Both the position numbers and the translations under genes were made by a program. Under the pieces are notes generated by a model, which ran no database searches, was not told where the DNA came from, and worked only from the letters and a program-made list of their open reading frames with translations. From Flavobacteriales bacterium (GTDB taxonomy: Bacteria; Bacteroidota; Bacteroidia; Flavobacteriales; CAJXXR01), in NCBI GenBank assembly GCA_025210805.1, contig JAOAQX010000034.1, positions 1 to 64,000 of the forward strand: DNA of 64,000 nt. The letters run 5' to 3'. Shown in pieces: positions 36,522 to 46,297 of this stretch. The first letter of the stretch is position 1. The number at the start of each line of letters is the position of its first letter.

Positions 36522-37073
36522 ATGAAAACACTTAGATTACTTACCCTGGGAATGATAATGGTAGCAGCACCATTAATGACAAAAGCGAACACACCTGCGA
36601 AAAAAGACAATCTCAAGTCAAAAAAAATTATTGGAAAACACACCAATGATAATATACAAGATTTAAGATTCCTAAAACGCGAACTCAGACAAATGCTCCG
36701 AAGAAACAGAATAAGAGCAGCAGAAAGAGTAAAGGTGGACATCATGAGAACGATGAAAGCAGATTTGAGGCGAGATAGAAGAAAAGTCCAACGACTCAAA
36801 GACAAATTGGATTATCTTAATTTTCATCATAGCTACAGAAAAAAGCAAAGGATAAGAAGAAAAATTCAAAGATTAAGAACGCAAATAAATAGACAGAAAA
36901 GTATCCTAAGACAAATGAGAAGACTGGATATCTGTCATCGTTATGACAAACAAAGAGTAATGAGATTAGTTAATAACTACATAGATCTACATGATCAAAG
37001 TTATAGAAATGACTACCGTCATAGAGATTATGATTATGACACATATCATAGACCAAGAAGTGACAGATTCTAA
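36522..37073 (+). CDS. Arg/Lys-rich secreted coiled-coil protein
   Basis: 183 residues. A signal peptide (cleavage near TKA-NT) is followed by an almost continuous basic helix with heptad-like spacing (about 45-150) and a tail rich in Y, R and D. I do not recognise a family. The high positive charge suggests binding to nucleic acid, LPS or another acidic polymer in the periplasm. A strong terminator follows. Confidence 0.65.
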   Translation: MKTLRLLTLGMIMVAAPLMTKANTPAKKDNLKSKKIIGKHTNDNIQDLRFLKRELRQMLRRNRIRAAERVKVDIMRTMKADLRRDRRKVQRLKDKLDYLNFHHSYRKKQRIRRKIQRLRTQINRQKSILRQMRRLDICHRYDKQRVMRLVNNYIDLHDQSYRNDYRHRDYDYDTYHRPRSDRF

Positions 37074-37100
37074 TTTCTATACCAATCGATCATTTACTTT

Positions 37101-37144
37101 TAAACAAAGAAAGGGCAGAGAATTTTCTGCCCTTTCTTTGTTTA
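37101..37144. terminator. Bidirectional terminator
   Basis: A perfect 19-bp stem (TAAACAAAGAAAGGGCAGA and its complement) with a 6-base loop between the convergent basic protein and TonB receptor genes. Confidence 0.85.
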
Positions 37145-37175
37145 AAAATTTTTATATCCACTTCCCTTGGCTCTT

Positions 37176-40100
37176 TTAAAATTCCAGAGAAACACCAAGT
37201 TGAACTCGCCATCTAGAATTAAAATTATCAATGATCCAAGGTTTTCCGTTTGGCTTTTTGAACTGGTAAACAGGCTTATTATCTTCAATTCCTTTAAAAT
37301 CCAGTAAACGATAACTAGAGTTTACTACGTTAGGTACATAAACGAGTTTCCCCCAATTTTTATTGAGCAGATTTGCTACATTAAAGATATCTGCGGATAA
37401 TTTTAATCGTTTTGTTTTCCATACAGAGAAATCATAAGACAAAGAGAGATTAATTTCCTGATTCCAAGGGGTTCTTGCACCATTTCGCTTAGCGTAAGTT
37501 CCTCTATTTTCTGTTAAATAATCTATAGAGTTAATATACTCGTCAAGATCTTTCCATTGCTGTTCTTTAGTAATTAAAGCTCCCTGTTCATTTGTATATT
37601 CTTGAAATTGAATTTCTGTAGAATTTTGCGGAATGTAAATTAAATCATTTTTTGAAGATCCATCTTTATTCACATCACCAGAATAGATAAACGAATAAGG
37701 ACTTCCAGACCTCAAAGTATAAAACAACCCTAGGTTCAAATTACCCTTCTTAAAAGGAATAGAATAGGTATGGAAAGAAACAAATTTATGCCTTAAATCA
37801 AAATTTGAATAAGATAATTGAGGCTCATTCCCTTGGATCGTTTGATTCCATTCAAAGTTTGCTGCATGGGAATTTCGCACAGTGCTCGAAAGATCCTTAC
37901 TCACTCCATAAGTATAGCCCAAACTTGCTTCATAATTTTTTATCTTCGTTTGGATATTTGCGCTCAATTGATAACGATAACCTTTATTCGTATTTTTTAG
38001 CAAAAATACATTAGTGAAATTCTTATTGATCTTTTGTTCCTCTTTTGGTAAAGAAAAATATGCTCTATTATCAGCTCCATCGTAGTTTTTTTGAACATTT
38101 TTTCTATTAATTGATTGAAAATAAATACCATCTATCACTTTATGATACATTCCTTCGAAACTGAATCTCCAATTTTCTGCTAATGGAACCTGAATACCCA
38201 ATTGGCTTTTCCACTCTCTGGGTAGTTTGAAATCATTATTGATCAAATTTATTTCAGTGAGTCCCGATTGCTGATTCGCTAAATCTGATAAATCTTCGGT
38301 AAGTTTTATGGAGTTTTGAGGTCTTATATCTACATTAAAGTATTCTGTTCCCGAAATATATTCAGCATAAGCAAACCACAAATTTGGAATTCTACCCGAG
38401 TAAAAACCTGTTCCCCCACTAAGTGTTATAGGACGTTCATTCTTAGATTGATATTCAAAAGAAAAACGTGGATTAATTCTTGGTTTTGTAGAAAGAGTGT
38501 TTTCAAAATGAGCAAATTCTGGAGTATTCTTTATCTCTTGGCTTACGGGTAGTTTTTCATCCAGCAAGACACCATCCATTCTTAATCCAAATTGAAATTT
38601 CAAGCGATCATGGTAACGATATTCATCTTGTAAAAACGCATTCCACATAAGAATACCAAAAGCAGCCGACGGCTTCATTCTATTGTGTTCATAATCATTA
38701 TTCAAACTATTATAAACCCCTCTAATTCTCGATGGGCGATCGTTTAAAAAATCATTTACTGATCCGTATTCCCATCTTCCATTCCAAGCCGACAAAAATC
38801 GGTATTCAATTTTACTAAACTCTCCTCCAAAACCACCAGAAAAAGTGTGTTTGTCTTTAGAAAACTCAATCTTCTCTTGCAATTGCCAAGTGTTTTGGGT
38901 ATTTCCAAAAACAGATGCTTCTCGATAGGAACCTGCAAATATTGTATTTGCTGCACCTTCATCTATCTGAATATGAGGAAATACACGCCCTTGATAATCT
39001 CTATCCTCGTTCACATAATTATACCCAATAGAGAATTTATTATGCGTATTTTCGTCAAAAAAGCTGCTCAGTTCTACTATTGATGAATTGGCAACACTCT
39101 GATGCTGAAATCCCTGATTCCCAAAATTGAAAAAATTCGCATTCCACTCCAATTGGTCAGATTCACTAAAAATCAAATTATTTCTAAATACTAAGGTATG
39201 CTTTGGTGAAATATTATAATCTAAACGACCAAAAACTTTCGTGCTTTCACGCTTTAGGTCGGCATTTTCGAATGTACCAGGATCGTAGTTATATTGATCT
39301 TTTAGATGATTTGCAATTTTTTTAACTGAAGCTAAGCTTATCCTACTTCCAGAAGAACCAGGCGCATTCATCACGTTTTCCTTGCGTTTCGTTTGCTCTA
39401 CATTAAAAAACACAAATGCTTTATCTTTTTTGATAGGTCCACCAAAACTCAAACCATATTGAGCGTCGTAAAAATCTCCTTTTTCCTGCATAACTCCATT
39501 GGAATAATTTCCTAATAGATTTTGATTATGTCCAAACAAATAAGCATTTCCAGACCAACGATTCGTTCCATTTTTGGTAATTAAATTGATATTTGCTCCT
39601 GTAAAATTCCCCACTGAAACATCAAAAGGGCTCAGTTTAACCGATAATTCTTTGATTGCGCCAAAACCAATGGGTTGTGTTTGAGCCAAAGCACCAGGAG
39701 AACCTGTGGCAGTACTTCCAGAAGCTCCGCTAGCGGGTTCTTGAAAACCAATTACATCATTATTAACCATCCCATCTATATTGAGATTGTTGAATCTATT
39801 ACTCGCCCCTGCAAAAGAATTAAGATTTGCAGAGCTCATCGTGTTGGTTAAATCTTGAATTCCTCTATTTATCGTCGGGATTTTATCTTTTTTTTCCTGA
39901 TTAATCAAAAAATCGGCCTGATTGTTCGTCGCTTTTTCAGACTCATCGCTCAATACGATTTCTTCAAGAGCATTATTTTCCTCGTTCAAAAGGAAATTCA
40001 ATTTGGTAGTTTGTCCCAAAAGTATCGCGATATTTTGCCTTTTTTCGGTTTGATAACCAATAAAACTTATTTCTAGCTGATAATTTTTAGAAGTTGCTAC

Positions 40101-40310
40101 ATGATTAAAAGAATAATAGCCATCAGAGCGAGAACTGGTTCCATATTTCTTTCCCGTTTCTGTGTCGAATAATAAAATATTAACTCCTGGCAGTGCTTCC
40201 TTGCTTACTCCAGACTTAATATATCCTTCTAATTTTCCACTTGTTACCTGTGCATTTAGAAAATTCCCGATAAATAACAAGAGAATTATAATGTTTTTTT
40301 GCATTCCCAA
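37176..40310 (-). CDS. Oar-like TonB-dependent outer-membrane receptor
   Basis: 1044 residues with signal peptide. An N-terminal carboxypeptidase-regulatory-like beta sandwich (about 25-110; SGVSKEALPGVNILL), a plug domain containing NLNIDGMVNNDVIGFQEP, and a long beta-barrel follow, ending in a C-terminal F. This is the Oar/OmpA-related branch rather than SusC. It probably exports or imports proteins or peptides; no SusD partner is adjacent. Two methionines (M1 and M3) could start it. Confidence 0.92.
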   Translation of the reverse strand: MGMQKNIIILLLFIGNFLNAQVTSGKLEGYIKSGVSKEALPGVNILLFDTETGKKYGTSSRSDGYYSFNHVATSKNYQLEISFIGYQTEKRQNIAILLGQTTKLNFLLNEENNALEEIVLSDESEKATNNQADFLINQEKKDKIPTINRGIQDLTNTMSSANLNSFAGASNRFNNLNIDGMVNNDVIGFQEPASGASGSTATGSPGALAQTQPIGFGAIKELSVKLSPFDVSVGNFTGANINLITKNGTNRWSGNAYLFGHNQNLLGNYSNGVMQEKGDFYDAQYGLSFGGPIKKDKAFVFFNVEQTKRKENVMNAPGSSGSRISLASVKKIANHLKDQYNYDPGTFENADLKRESTKVFGRLDYNISPKHTLVFRNNLIFSESDQLEWNANFFNFGNQGFQHQSVANSSIVELSSFFDENTHNKFSIGYNYVNEDRDYQGRVFPHIQIDEGAANTIFAGSYREASVFGNTQNTWQLQEKIEFSKDKHTFSGGFGGEFSKIEYRFLSAWNGRWEYGSVNDFLNDRPSRIRGVYNSLNNDYEHNRMKPSAAFGILMWNAFLQDEYRYHDRLKFQFGLRMDGVLLDEKLPVSQEIKNTPEFAHFENTLSTKPRINPRFSFEYQSKNERPITLSGGTGFYSGRIPNLWFAYAEYISGTEYFNVDIRPQNSIKLTEDLSDLANQQSGLTEINLINNDFKLPREWKSQLGIQVPLAENWRFSFEGMYHKVIDGIYFQSINRKNVQKNYDGADNRAYFSLPKEEQKINKNFTNVFLLKNTNKGYRYQLSANIQTKIKNYEASLGYTYGVSKDLSSTVRNSHAANFEWNQTIQGNEPQLSYSNFDLRHKFVSFHTYSIPFKKGNLNLGLFYTLRSGSPYSFIYSGDVNKDGSSKNDLIYIPQNSTEIQFQEYTNEQGALITKEQQWKDLDEYINSIDYLTENRGTYAKRNGARTPWNQEINLSLSYDFSVWKTKRLKLSADIFNVANLLNKNWGKLVYVPNVVNSSYRLLDFKGIEDNKPVYQFKKPNGKPWIIDNFNSRWRVQLGVSLEF

Positions 40311-40465
40311 TTATGATTTTATAATTGAGGGTTTAGTATTCATTCTTTGCAAAACATTACAATTTATTTTCATCAATTTTAAATTAATAAAATATTGATT
40401 TTGCTACATTTTTTTAAAACACATAAGGCATGATAAAAAAAAGGTATGTATTTCTAATATCTATA

Positions 40466-41473
40466 TCAAAACATTTGTACCTCAGGCTCTAGATCAATCT
40501 CAAATTCTTCTTTTACATTTCTAATAATCTTTTTTGCCAATTCTTGAATCTCTTCTCCCCTTGCGGAACCATAATTCACAAGAACCAAGGCTTGTTTATC
40601 ATAAACTCCAAAATCATCAAACTTTTTTCCTTTCCACCCTAAACGATCAAGCATCCATCCTGCGGGAATTTTAATCATTCCATTTTCAAGCGGATAATGC
40701 TTTGCATCTGGATATTTTTTTAGGATTTTCTCCCAATGTTGTTTCGTAATTACAGGATTCTTAAAAAAACTACCTGCATTTCCAATTTCTTGTGGGTTCG
40801 GTAATTTTGAATTTCGTATTTCCACAACGGCATTAAAAATATCTATTGGCTGAGGATTCTGGATTCCATTTTTATTTAACACATTTTGAATAGCACCATA
40901 AGATGCGTCTATAACGGGTTCTTTATGTAATTTGAATCTAACTTTAGAAACCAAATATTTGCCTAAATTTTTCTTAAAGAATGAATTTCGATATTCAAAC
41001 TCACAATCTGAATGAGTAAAATCTTCCCATTTGTTTGAAACTAAATTAAAAGCTCGTACAGAAACCACAAAATCTTTTGCCTCTTTTCCATAAGCTCCTA
41101 CATTTTGAACAGGTGAAGCACCTACCGTTCCAGGAATTAAAGCCATATTTTCTAACCCAAAACACTGATGATCAAGGCTCCATTTTACAAATTCATGCCA
41201 GTTTTTTCCTGCCTCAACGGTGATCCAAACATTTTTATCATCTTGCCTTTCTATCTGTACTCCTTCTTGTTTCTGATGAATAATGATTCCCTCAAAATCT
41301 TTGGTAAAAAGAAGATTACTCCCTTGCCCGATCACCAAATATTCCTTTCCTTCAATCATTTCTGAAATTTGAGGAATTTCATCTTCATGTTCAATCTCAA
41401 TGAGCGTTTTTGCCTTTTGCTCTATTCCAAAAGTATGATAGTTTTTTAGCGAAATATTATGATAGATTTGCAT
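40466..41473 (-). CDS. murB: UDP-N-acetylenolpyruvoylglucosamine reductase
   Basis: 335 residues, type I MurB. FAD site GQGSNLLFT, then GTVGASPVQNVGAYG, the substrate tyrosine in YRNSFFK, serine in NAGSFFKNP and a C-terminal glutamate (LEPEVQMF). It makes UDP-MurNAc for peptidoglycan. A TATTTTTG box at 41497..41504 serves its promoter; the divergent glycosyltransferase starts 37 bases away. Confidence 0.97.
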   Translation of the reverse strand: MQIYHNISLKNYHTFGIEQKAKTLIEIEHEDEIPQISEMIEGKEYLVIGQGSNLLFTKDFEGIIIHQKQEGVQIERQDDKNVWITVEAGKNWHEFVKWSLDHQCFGLENMALIPGTVGASPVQNVGAYGKEAKDFVVSVRAFNLVSNKWEDFTHSDCEFEYRNSFFKKNLGKYLVSKVRFKLHKEPVIDASYGAIQNVLNKNGIQNPQPIDIFNAVVEIRNSKLPNPQEIGNAGSFFKNPVITKQHWEKILKKYPDAKHYPLENGMIKIPAGWMLDRLGWKGKKFDDFGVYDKQALVLVNYGSARGEEIQELAKKIIRNVKEEFEIDLEPEVQMF

Positions 41474-41496
41474 AAAAGATTTTGTTTATATTGCAA

Positions 41497-41504
41497 CAAA
41501 AATA
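41497..41504 (-). promoter_or_regulatory. murB promoter -7 box
   Basis: TATTTTTG on the minus strand, 23 bases before the murB ATG, within the 37-base gap to the divergent gene. Confidence 0.55.
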
Positions 41505-41510
41505 AGGAAT

Positions 41511-42623
41511 TTGACTAGGGAAAAACCAATAAAGAAAATAATTTTGTGCGTCTCCAATGATTTGACCACAGACCAAAGACTTCATAAAGTCTGTACTTCT
41601 TTATTACACCATGGATATGAACCCAAATTGGTAGGAAGGAAACTCTCAAACTCGTTACCAATTAAGAAAAAATACGAAACCCATCGACTTCATATTCTTT
41701 TTAATAAAGGATTTCTTTTTTATGCATTTTTGAATATTCAATTATTCTTTTGGCTCTTATTCCAACGAGCAGATTTTTTTGTTGCCAATGATTTAGACAC
41801 GCTTCCTGCCGTAAAAATAGCTTCTTGGATTAAACGTAAGAACTATTTAATTGATCTTCATGAACTTTTTCCCGAAGTTCCAGAAATACAAAGCAAACCG
41901 AAAGTAAAGAAATTTTGGCTTTGGGTGGAGGCAACTTTTTTACCCAAAAGTCCTAGGGTAATCACTGTTTGCAAAAGCATTGCCGATTATTTGATGGCAA
42001 AATATGATGTCAATATTTCGGTAGTAAGAAATATTCCTTTAAAACAAGATAAATCCCAGGAACCGAAAAAGGAAAGCATTCCTAAAATACTCCTTTACCA
42101 AGGTGCCGTAAATTTAGGAAGAGGAATCAATTTGATGATTGATACTTTGGAATTCCTTCCAGATTTTGAGCTTTGGATTATCGGAAACGGAGACGAATAT
42201 GATACACTAAAGAAATACACTTCTACAAAAGAATATACCCAAAACGTTCAATTTCTTGGTAGAAAAACTCCCGAAGAGCTCAAAAAAATAAGTCCTAAAG
42301 CTGGCTTGGGTTTATCTTGGGAAGAAAACCTGGGGCTCAATTATTATTTTGCACTTCCCAATAAGTTGTTTGATTATATTCAAGCCGAAATCCCTGTGCT
42401 CACAAGTGATTTCCCAGAAATGAAAAACATTGTTGAAACTTACCTTATAGGCGAAACCATTCACAAAAGAACTCCTGAAGAAATTGCCCAACAAATTAGA
42501 AAAATCATCGAAAGTAGGGAATACTACCAATCACTTGTAGAAAATTGTAGAAAAGCTCAAGAGCATCTTACATGGGAAATGGAATTTAAGAACTATTTAG
42601 CCCTGCTCCCACCATGTCGATAA
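41511..42623 (+). CDS. Glycosyltransferase family 4-like
   Basis: 370 residues from a TTG, since no nearer ATG preserves the first strand KKIILCVSNDLTTDQR. GT-B fold: the N-terminal acceptor half and the C-terminal donor half with LYQGAVNLGRGINLMIDTL, IIGNGDEYD and a family E-x7-E-like region (LPNKLFDYIQAEIPVL). It transfers a sugar to an envelope or surface glycan. It overlaps the DTW gene by 10 bases. Confidence 0.88.
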   Translation: MTREKPIKKIILCVSNDLTTDQRLHKVCTSLLHHGYEPKLVGRKLSNSLPIKKKYETHRLHILFNKGFLFYAFLNIQLFFWLLFQRADFFVANDLDTLPAVKIASWIKRKNYLIDLHELFPEVPEIQSKPKVKKFWLWVEATFLPKSPRVITVCKSIADYLMAKYDVNISVVRNIPLKQDKSQEPKKESIPKILLYQGAVNLGRGINLMIDTLEFLPDFELWIIGNGDEYDTLKKYTSTKEYTQNVQFLGRKTPEELKKISPKAGLGLSWEENLGLNYYFALPNKLFDYIQAEIPVLTSDFPEMKNIVETYLIGETIHKRTPEEIAQQIRKIIESREYYQSLVENCRKAQEHLTWEMEFKNYLALLPPCR

Positions 42624-43417
42624 AAGATTTAAGACCTCAAAAAGAGCTTCAGAAAAAACAGGAAACTACAGAAGCTAGAGCATTTTGTTTCAACTGCCGA
42701 AGAGCAAAAAAAGTATGTATTTGTAAAATGATTGTTCCACAAAAAAACCAAGTGAGAATAGGAATTTTACAACATCCCAATGAAAAGAAAAAAGCCTTTA
42801 GTACGGCATTAGCTTCCCATTTGTCTTTAGAAAACAGTTTTTTGATCAATAGTTTAGAATTTGATGATCAAACAATGCTTCATAATGAATTAGAAAAATT
42901 TGAACACAACGAAATTGGCTTACTTTTCCCATCAAAAGAAGCAAAAAACCTTGAGATCGCCCCAAAAAACTTAAAACTTCTTCTAATGATTGATGGAACT
43001 TGGAGTGAAGCTAAAAAAATGATTCAACACTCCGAAACATTAAAAACAATTCCTCAATACCAATTAATTCCCAAGGAAAAATCACGCTTTGTACTCAGAA
43101 AAGAACCCGATGCACAGTTTCTCTGTACTCTGGAGGCTATTGTTTATAGTTTAAGAATTGTAGAAAATGATTCTAAAGCATACGAAAAGCTTCTTGAAAT
43201 GCTTGATCAAATGCAAGATTTTCAAGCATCTTTTCAAAATGAAAATCCTCGTCATAAAAAACACTTCGAAAATAAAAAAGTGATGGCAAGAATCAAAGAA
43301 CTTAGAAAATTATTATACTCTCAAAATCTAGAAGGCATCGATTTTTCGGAATGGAAAAAGGAATTAGAAGAATTAGAAAAAAACTTGAAATCTCTTCAAA
43401 AGAATCAGCCTAAATAA
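42614..43417 (+). CDS. tRNA-uridine aminocarboxypropyltransferase (DTW domain)
   Basis: 267 residues. N-terminal zinc-like cysteines (FNCRRAKKVCIC), QHPNEKKKAFSTA, and the DTW signature in the variant form IDGTWSEAKKM. SAM-dependent 3-amino-3-carboxypropyl transfer to U47 of tRNA (TapT/YfiP-type). It ends with a coiled-coil tail rich in E and K. Confidence 0.9.
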   Translation: MSIKDLRPQKELQKKQETTEARAFCFNCRRAKKVCICKMIVPQKNQVRIGILQHPNEKKKAFSTALASHLSLENSFLINSLEFDDQTMLHNELEKFEHNEIGLLFPSKEAKNLEIAPKNLKLLLMIDGTWSEAKKMIQHSETLKTIPQYQLIPKEKSRFVLRKEPDAQFLCTLEAIVYSLRIVENDSKAYEKLLEMLDQMQDFQASFQNENPRHKKHFENKKVMARIKELRKLLYSQNLEGIDFSEWKKELEELEKNLKSLQKNQPK

Positions 43418-43755
43418 ATTAAAGCTGATCCAAAAAATAAATCAGCTTTAAGATGAAAAAAACAACCCTTATTTTATTCCTTTAATTCAAATTAATTTTA
43501 AGATTTACAAGTTCTAGATGTATCATAAAATACATTCCGTTCATATCAGTTTTTTTGAACTTAAAGCATAAGTACAAAAAAACTAGTTATCTCAACAAAA
43601 AAACACCATCAAAGATACGAAGTGTCGAAATTATGTTACGAATGGGAATCAGTTGTTGAATAATTGCTATTTTGGAATCCTCGCCAGTTAAAAACAACAA
43701 ATAGAAATGTCTTAATATTTTTGTAATTTTAGCTTCTGAAAAAAGCAACAATTAT
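43418..43755. other. Intergenic region before the DPP-IV gene
   Basis: 338 bases. An 11-bp stem (TTAAAGCTGAT / ATCAGCTTTAA, 43419..43451) follows the DTW gene without a T-run, a weak terminator. A TATTTTTG box lies at 43716. Nothing else is recognised. Confidence 0.55.
43716..43723 (+). promoter_or_regulatory. DPP-IV promoter -7 box
   Basis: TATTTTTG, 32 bases before the ATG at 43756. Confidence 0.5.
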
Positions 43756-45858
43756 ATGCGCAAAATTATTTTATTGGCTTCTAGCCTATGCCTTTTTAGT
43801 TTTACAGGATTGGCTCAGCAAGAATTAACATTAGAAAACGCTGTATTAAAACAATACAGAGACTATTATCCAGAAAGAATCTATCAATTTCGTTGGCTTC
43901 CAGAAGGAGGATATTCCATGGTAGAAAGCAATGAATTAATCATTACATTACCCAATAACGAAATCAAAAAAGTACGACTTTCTGACTTTAAAGGAGAAAA
44001 ACTGAAATATTTTCCACCAGTAAAATGGCTAAGTCAATCAGAATTTCTTATTCATTATAAAGACAAAGCATATCGATATAATATAAAGGAAAACAGCTTT
44101 ACCGAAAAAACTTACAAAAGCAAAGGAGCAGAAGAACTTTATGTATCCCCAAACCATGAGTACACCGCTTATGTTAAGGAAAAAGACCTTTACTTAAAAG
44201 GACCTAAAAAAGATAAAAGAGTTGCCAATTCTAAAGAAGACTTTATCACTTACGGAAAAGTGGTTCACCGTCATGAATTTGGAGTAGAAACAGGAGCATT
44301 TTGGTCACCAAAGTCCAATTATCTTGCCTATTATAGAAACAACGAATGCTGTGTAGCCGATTATCCATTGGTACACACAAACACCAGAATAGCCAGCCTA
44401 GAGAACATTAAATACCCTATGGCAGGAGAAAGTTCTGAGCAAGTAACAGTGGAAATTCTCAATGTAGCCAAAAGAAAATCCACCAAAGTGAGAACAGGGA
44501 AACCAAAAGATCAATATTTAACCAATATTACCTTCGGACCCGATGAAAAGTACCTGTATATTGGTGTACTCAACAGAGATCAGAATCACCTAAAAATGAA
44601 CCAATATGACGTAAAGAACGGAAAATTTATCAAAACCCTCTTTGAAGAAAAATCCGACAAATACGTTCAACCAGTTCATGCCATGAAATTTATCCCAGGA
44701 CACAAAAATGAGTTCCTATGGAGAAGTCGTAGAGATGGGTACAACTATATCTACCGCTATAATACCGACGGAGAATTACTCAACAAAGTAACCTCTTCTC
44801 ATGGTGACGTAAAAGACGTATTAGGATTCTACAAAGGAGACGTAGTTTACACAGCCTACACAAATAACGGAATGGAAGTTCAAGTTTTCCGAAGTGACTT
44901 TACCAACGAACAAACCCAACAAATAACTACCGAAAAAGGAATCCACAGAGCTAGTTTGAGCAAAAATGGAGCAATCTATGATGTGTATTCAAACCTAAAT
45001 ACTCCGCATATAAGCAGAATCATAGACCTTAACGGAAAAATTACCAAAGAACTCCTAAAATCAAAAAATCCTTTAGAGAATATAGCCATTGCACAAACCA
45101 AACTATCAAAAATAACCGCTGCAGATGGATCTACCATTCTAAATACCAGAATGATTCTCCCAAAAGATTTCGATGAAAACAAAAAATATCCTGCACTAGT
45201 CTATGTCTATAACGGACCAAATGTACAACTGATCACCAACTCATGGTTAGCAGGAGCCAGCCTCTGGATGCACTATATGGCAAACAAAGGATATATCGTA
45301 TATACTGTGGACGGACGAGGATCTGGAAATAGAGGACGCCATTTTGAGCAAGCCACCTTCCGTAATTTAGGTTTCGAAGAAATGAAAGACCAAATAAAAG
45401 GAGTAGAATTCCTAAAATCTCAAAAATATATAGACGGAAACAGAATAGCCGTTCATGGATGGAGCTATGGAGGATTTATGACTACAGGATTACTCCTCAA
45501 CTACCCAGAACAATTCACCTGCGGAGTAGCAGGAGGTCCCGTAATGGATTGGTCACTCTATGAAGTAATGTACACAGAGCGTTATATGGATACCCCAAAA
45601 ACTAACAAAGAAGGATTCCAAAAAAACAACTGGAACAAGCAAGTAGAAAAACTACAAGATCCCCTACTACTCATTCACGGAGCTATAGACGACGTAGTAG
45701 TGTGGCAACACTCACTAGAATTCGTAAGAAACTGTGTCTCAAAAGGCGTTCAAGTAGACTACTTTGCCTACCCAGAACACAAACACAATGTTAGAGGGAA
45801 AGACCGAGTTCACCTCATGCAAAAAGTGTTAAACTATATTGAGAAAAACAATCAATAA
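43756..45858 (+). CDS. Dipeptidyl-peptidase IV-type S9 serine peptidase
   Basis: 700 residues with a signal peptide (TGLAQQ). The N-terminal beta-propeller includes the DPP-IV Glu motif region GVETGAFWSPKSNYLAYYR. The C-terminal alpha/beta hydrolase domain has S570 in GWSYGGF, an acid near D645 in HGAIDDVV and a histidine near 677 in EHKHNVRG. It removes X-Pro or X-Ala dipeptides in the periplasm. A terminator follows at 45881. Confidence 0.94.
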   Translation: MRKIILLASSLCLFSFTGLAQQELTLENAVLKQYRDYYPERIYQFRWLPEGGYSMVESNELIITLPNNEIKKVRLSDFKGEKLKYFPPVKWLSQSEFLIHYKDKAYRYNIKENSFTEKTYKSKGAEELYVSPNHEYTAYVKEKDLYLKGPKKDKRVANSKEDFITYGKVVHRHEFGVETGAFWSPKSNYLAYYRNNECCVADYPLVHTNTRIASLENIKYPMAGESSEQVTVEILNVAKRKSTKVRTGKPKDQYLTNITFGPDEKYLYIGVLNRDQNHLKMNQYDVKNGKFIKTLFEEKSDKYVQPVHAMKFIPGHKNEFLWRSRRDGYNYIYRYNTDGELLNKVTSSHGDVKDVLGFYKGDVVYTAYTNNGMEVQVFRSDFTNEQTQQITTEKGIHRASLSKNGAIYDVYSNLNTPHISRIIDLNGKITKELLKSKNPLENIAIAQTKLSKITAADGSTILNTRMILPKDFDENKKYPALVYVYNGPNVQLITNSWLAGASLWMHYMANKGYIVYTVDGRGSGNRGRHFEQATFRNLGFEEMKDQIKGVEFLKSQKYIDGNRIAVHGWSYGGFMTTGLLLNYPEQFTCGVAGGPVMDWSLYEVMYTERYMDTPKTNKEGFQKNNWNKQVEKLQDPLLLIHGAIDDVVVWQHSLEFVRNCVSKGVQVDYFAYPEHKHNVRGKDRVHLMQKVLNYIEKNNQ

Positions 45859-45880
45859 GCACCAGAACACATTTTGACCT

Positions 45881-45920
45881 AAATACCACTTTTTCATACA
45901 GAAGAAGTGGTATTTTTTTT
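45881..45920 (+). terminator. Terminator after DPP-IV gene
   Basis: 11-bp stem AAATACCACTT / AAGTGGTATTT with 13-base loop and eight T. Confidence 0.8.
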
Positions 45921-46000
45921 AGGAGCTATTTCCCGCTTTCGGCTTTATCTTTTGTTTTTCTTCAAAAAACAAAAGGATACCGCCTCTATCGGGGCTAAAA
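45921..46000. repeat. Flavobacterial REP-like intergenic element
   Basis: GAGCTATTTCCCGCTTTCGG near the left, CTTTTGTTTTTCTTC paired with AAACAAAAGGAT in the middle, and CGGGGCTA at the right. This composition is a familiar multi-copy intergenic repeat in Flavobacteriia genomes (recalled, not searched). To 46234 I see only an ATTATCCG/CGGATAAT hairpin near 46056..46079. Confidence 0.5.
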
Positions 46001-46234
46001 ACATTGTACAGAGAAATAAAAACCCAACAAAAACTAAAAACAATAGTCGCATATTATCCGAATAGTATACGGATAATTATTCGCTTATCTCTCCTTCATA
46101 AAATTGTTTTTTGTATCTTAGTCTTATGATATTCAAAAATATAAATAGTACCTCTAGATTCACTTCCAAAACCTGTTTTTACTGGGCTTTTTGTGTTTTT
46201 GATAATGACAGAAAAAGTATAAACGTATAAGGCG

Positions 46235-46285
46235 TATAAACACAACTATGTTATGCAAGGGTGTGTTTATATGGTTGTTATGCCC
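46235..46285 (+). other. attC-like site (upstream cassette junction)
   Basis: 10-bp perfect arms TATAAACACA (46235..46244) and TGTGTTTATA (46262..46271) are followed by TTGTTATGCCC (46275..46285). That 11-mer is exactly complementary to GGGCATAACAA at 47160..47170, on the other side of the gene. GTTATGC resembles an integron R' box. The geometry equals the R'/R'' relation of an integrated gene cassette. Confidence 0.5.
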
Positions 46286-46297
46286 AATTAGAAAAAA

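Noticed and set aside
36986-37179. Plus-strand frame overlapping the end of the basic protein
   Set aside because: It is a shadow in another frame across a strong terminator hairpin.
46085-46234. A 34-codon frame beginning MIFKNINSTS
   Set aside because: Low-complexity, no helix, motif or ribosome site, and it runs into the repeated cassette junction.
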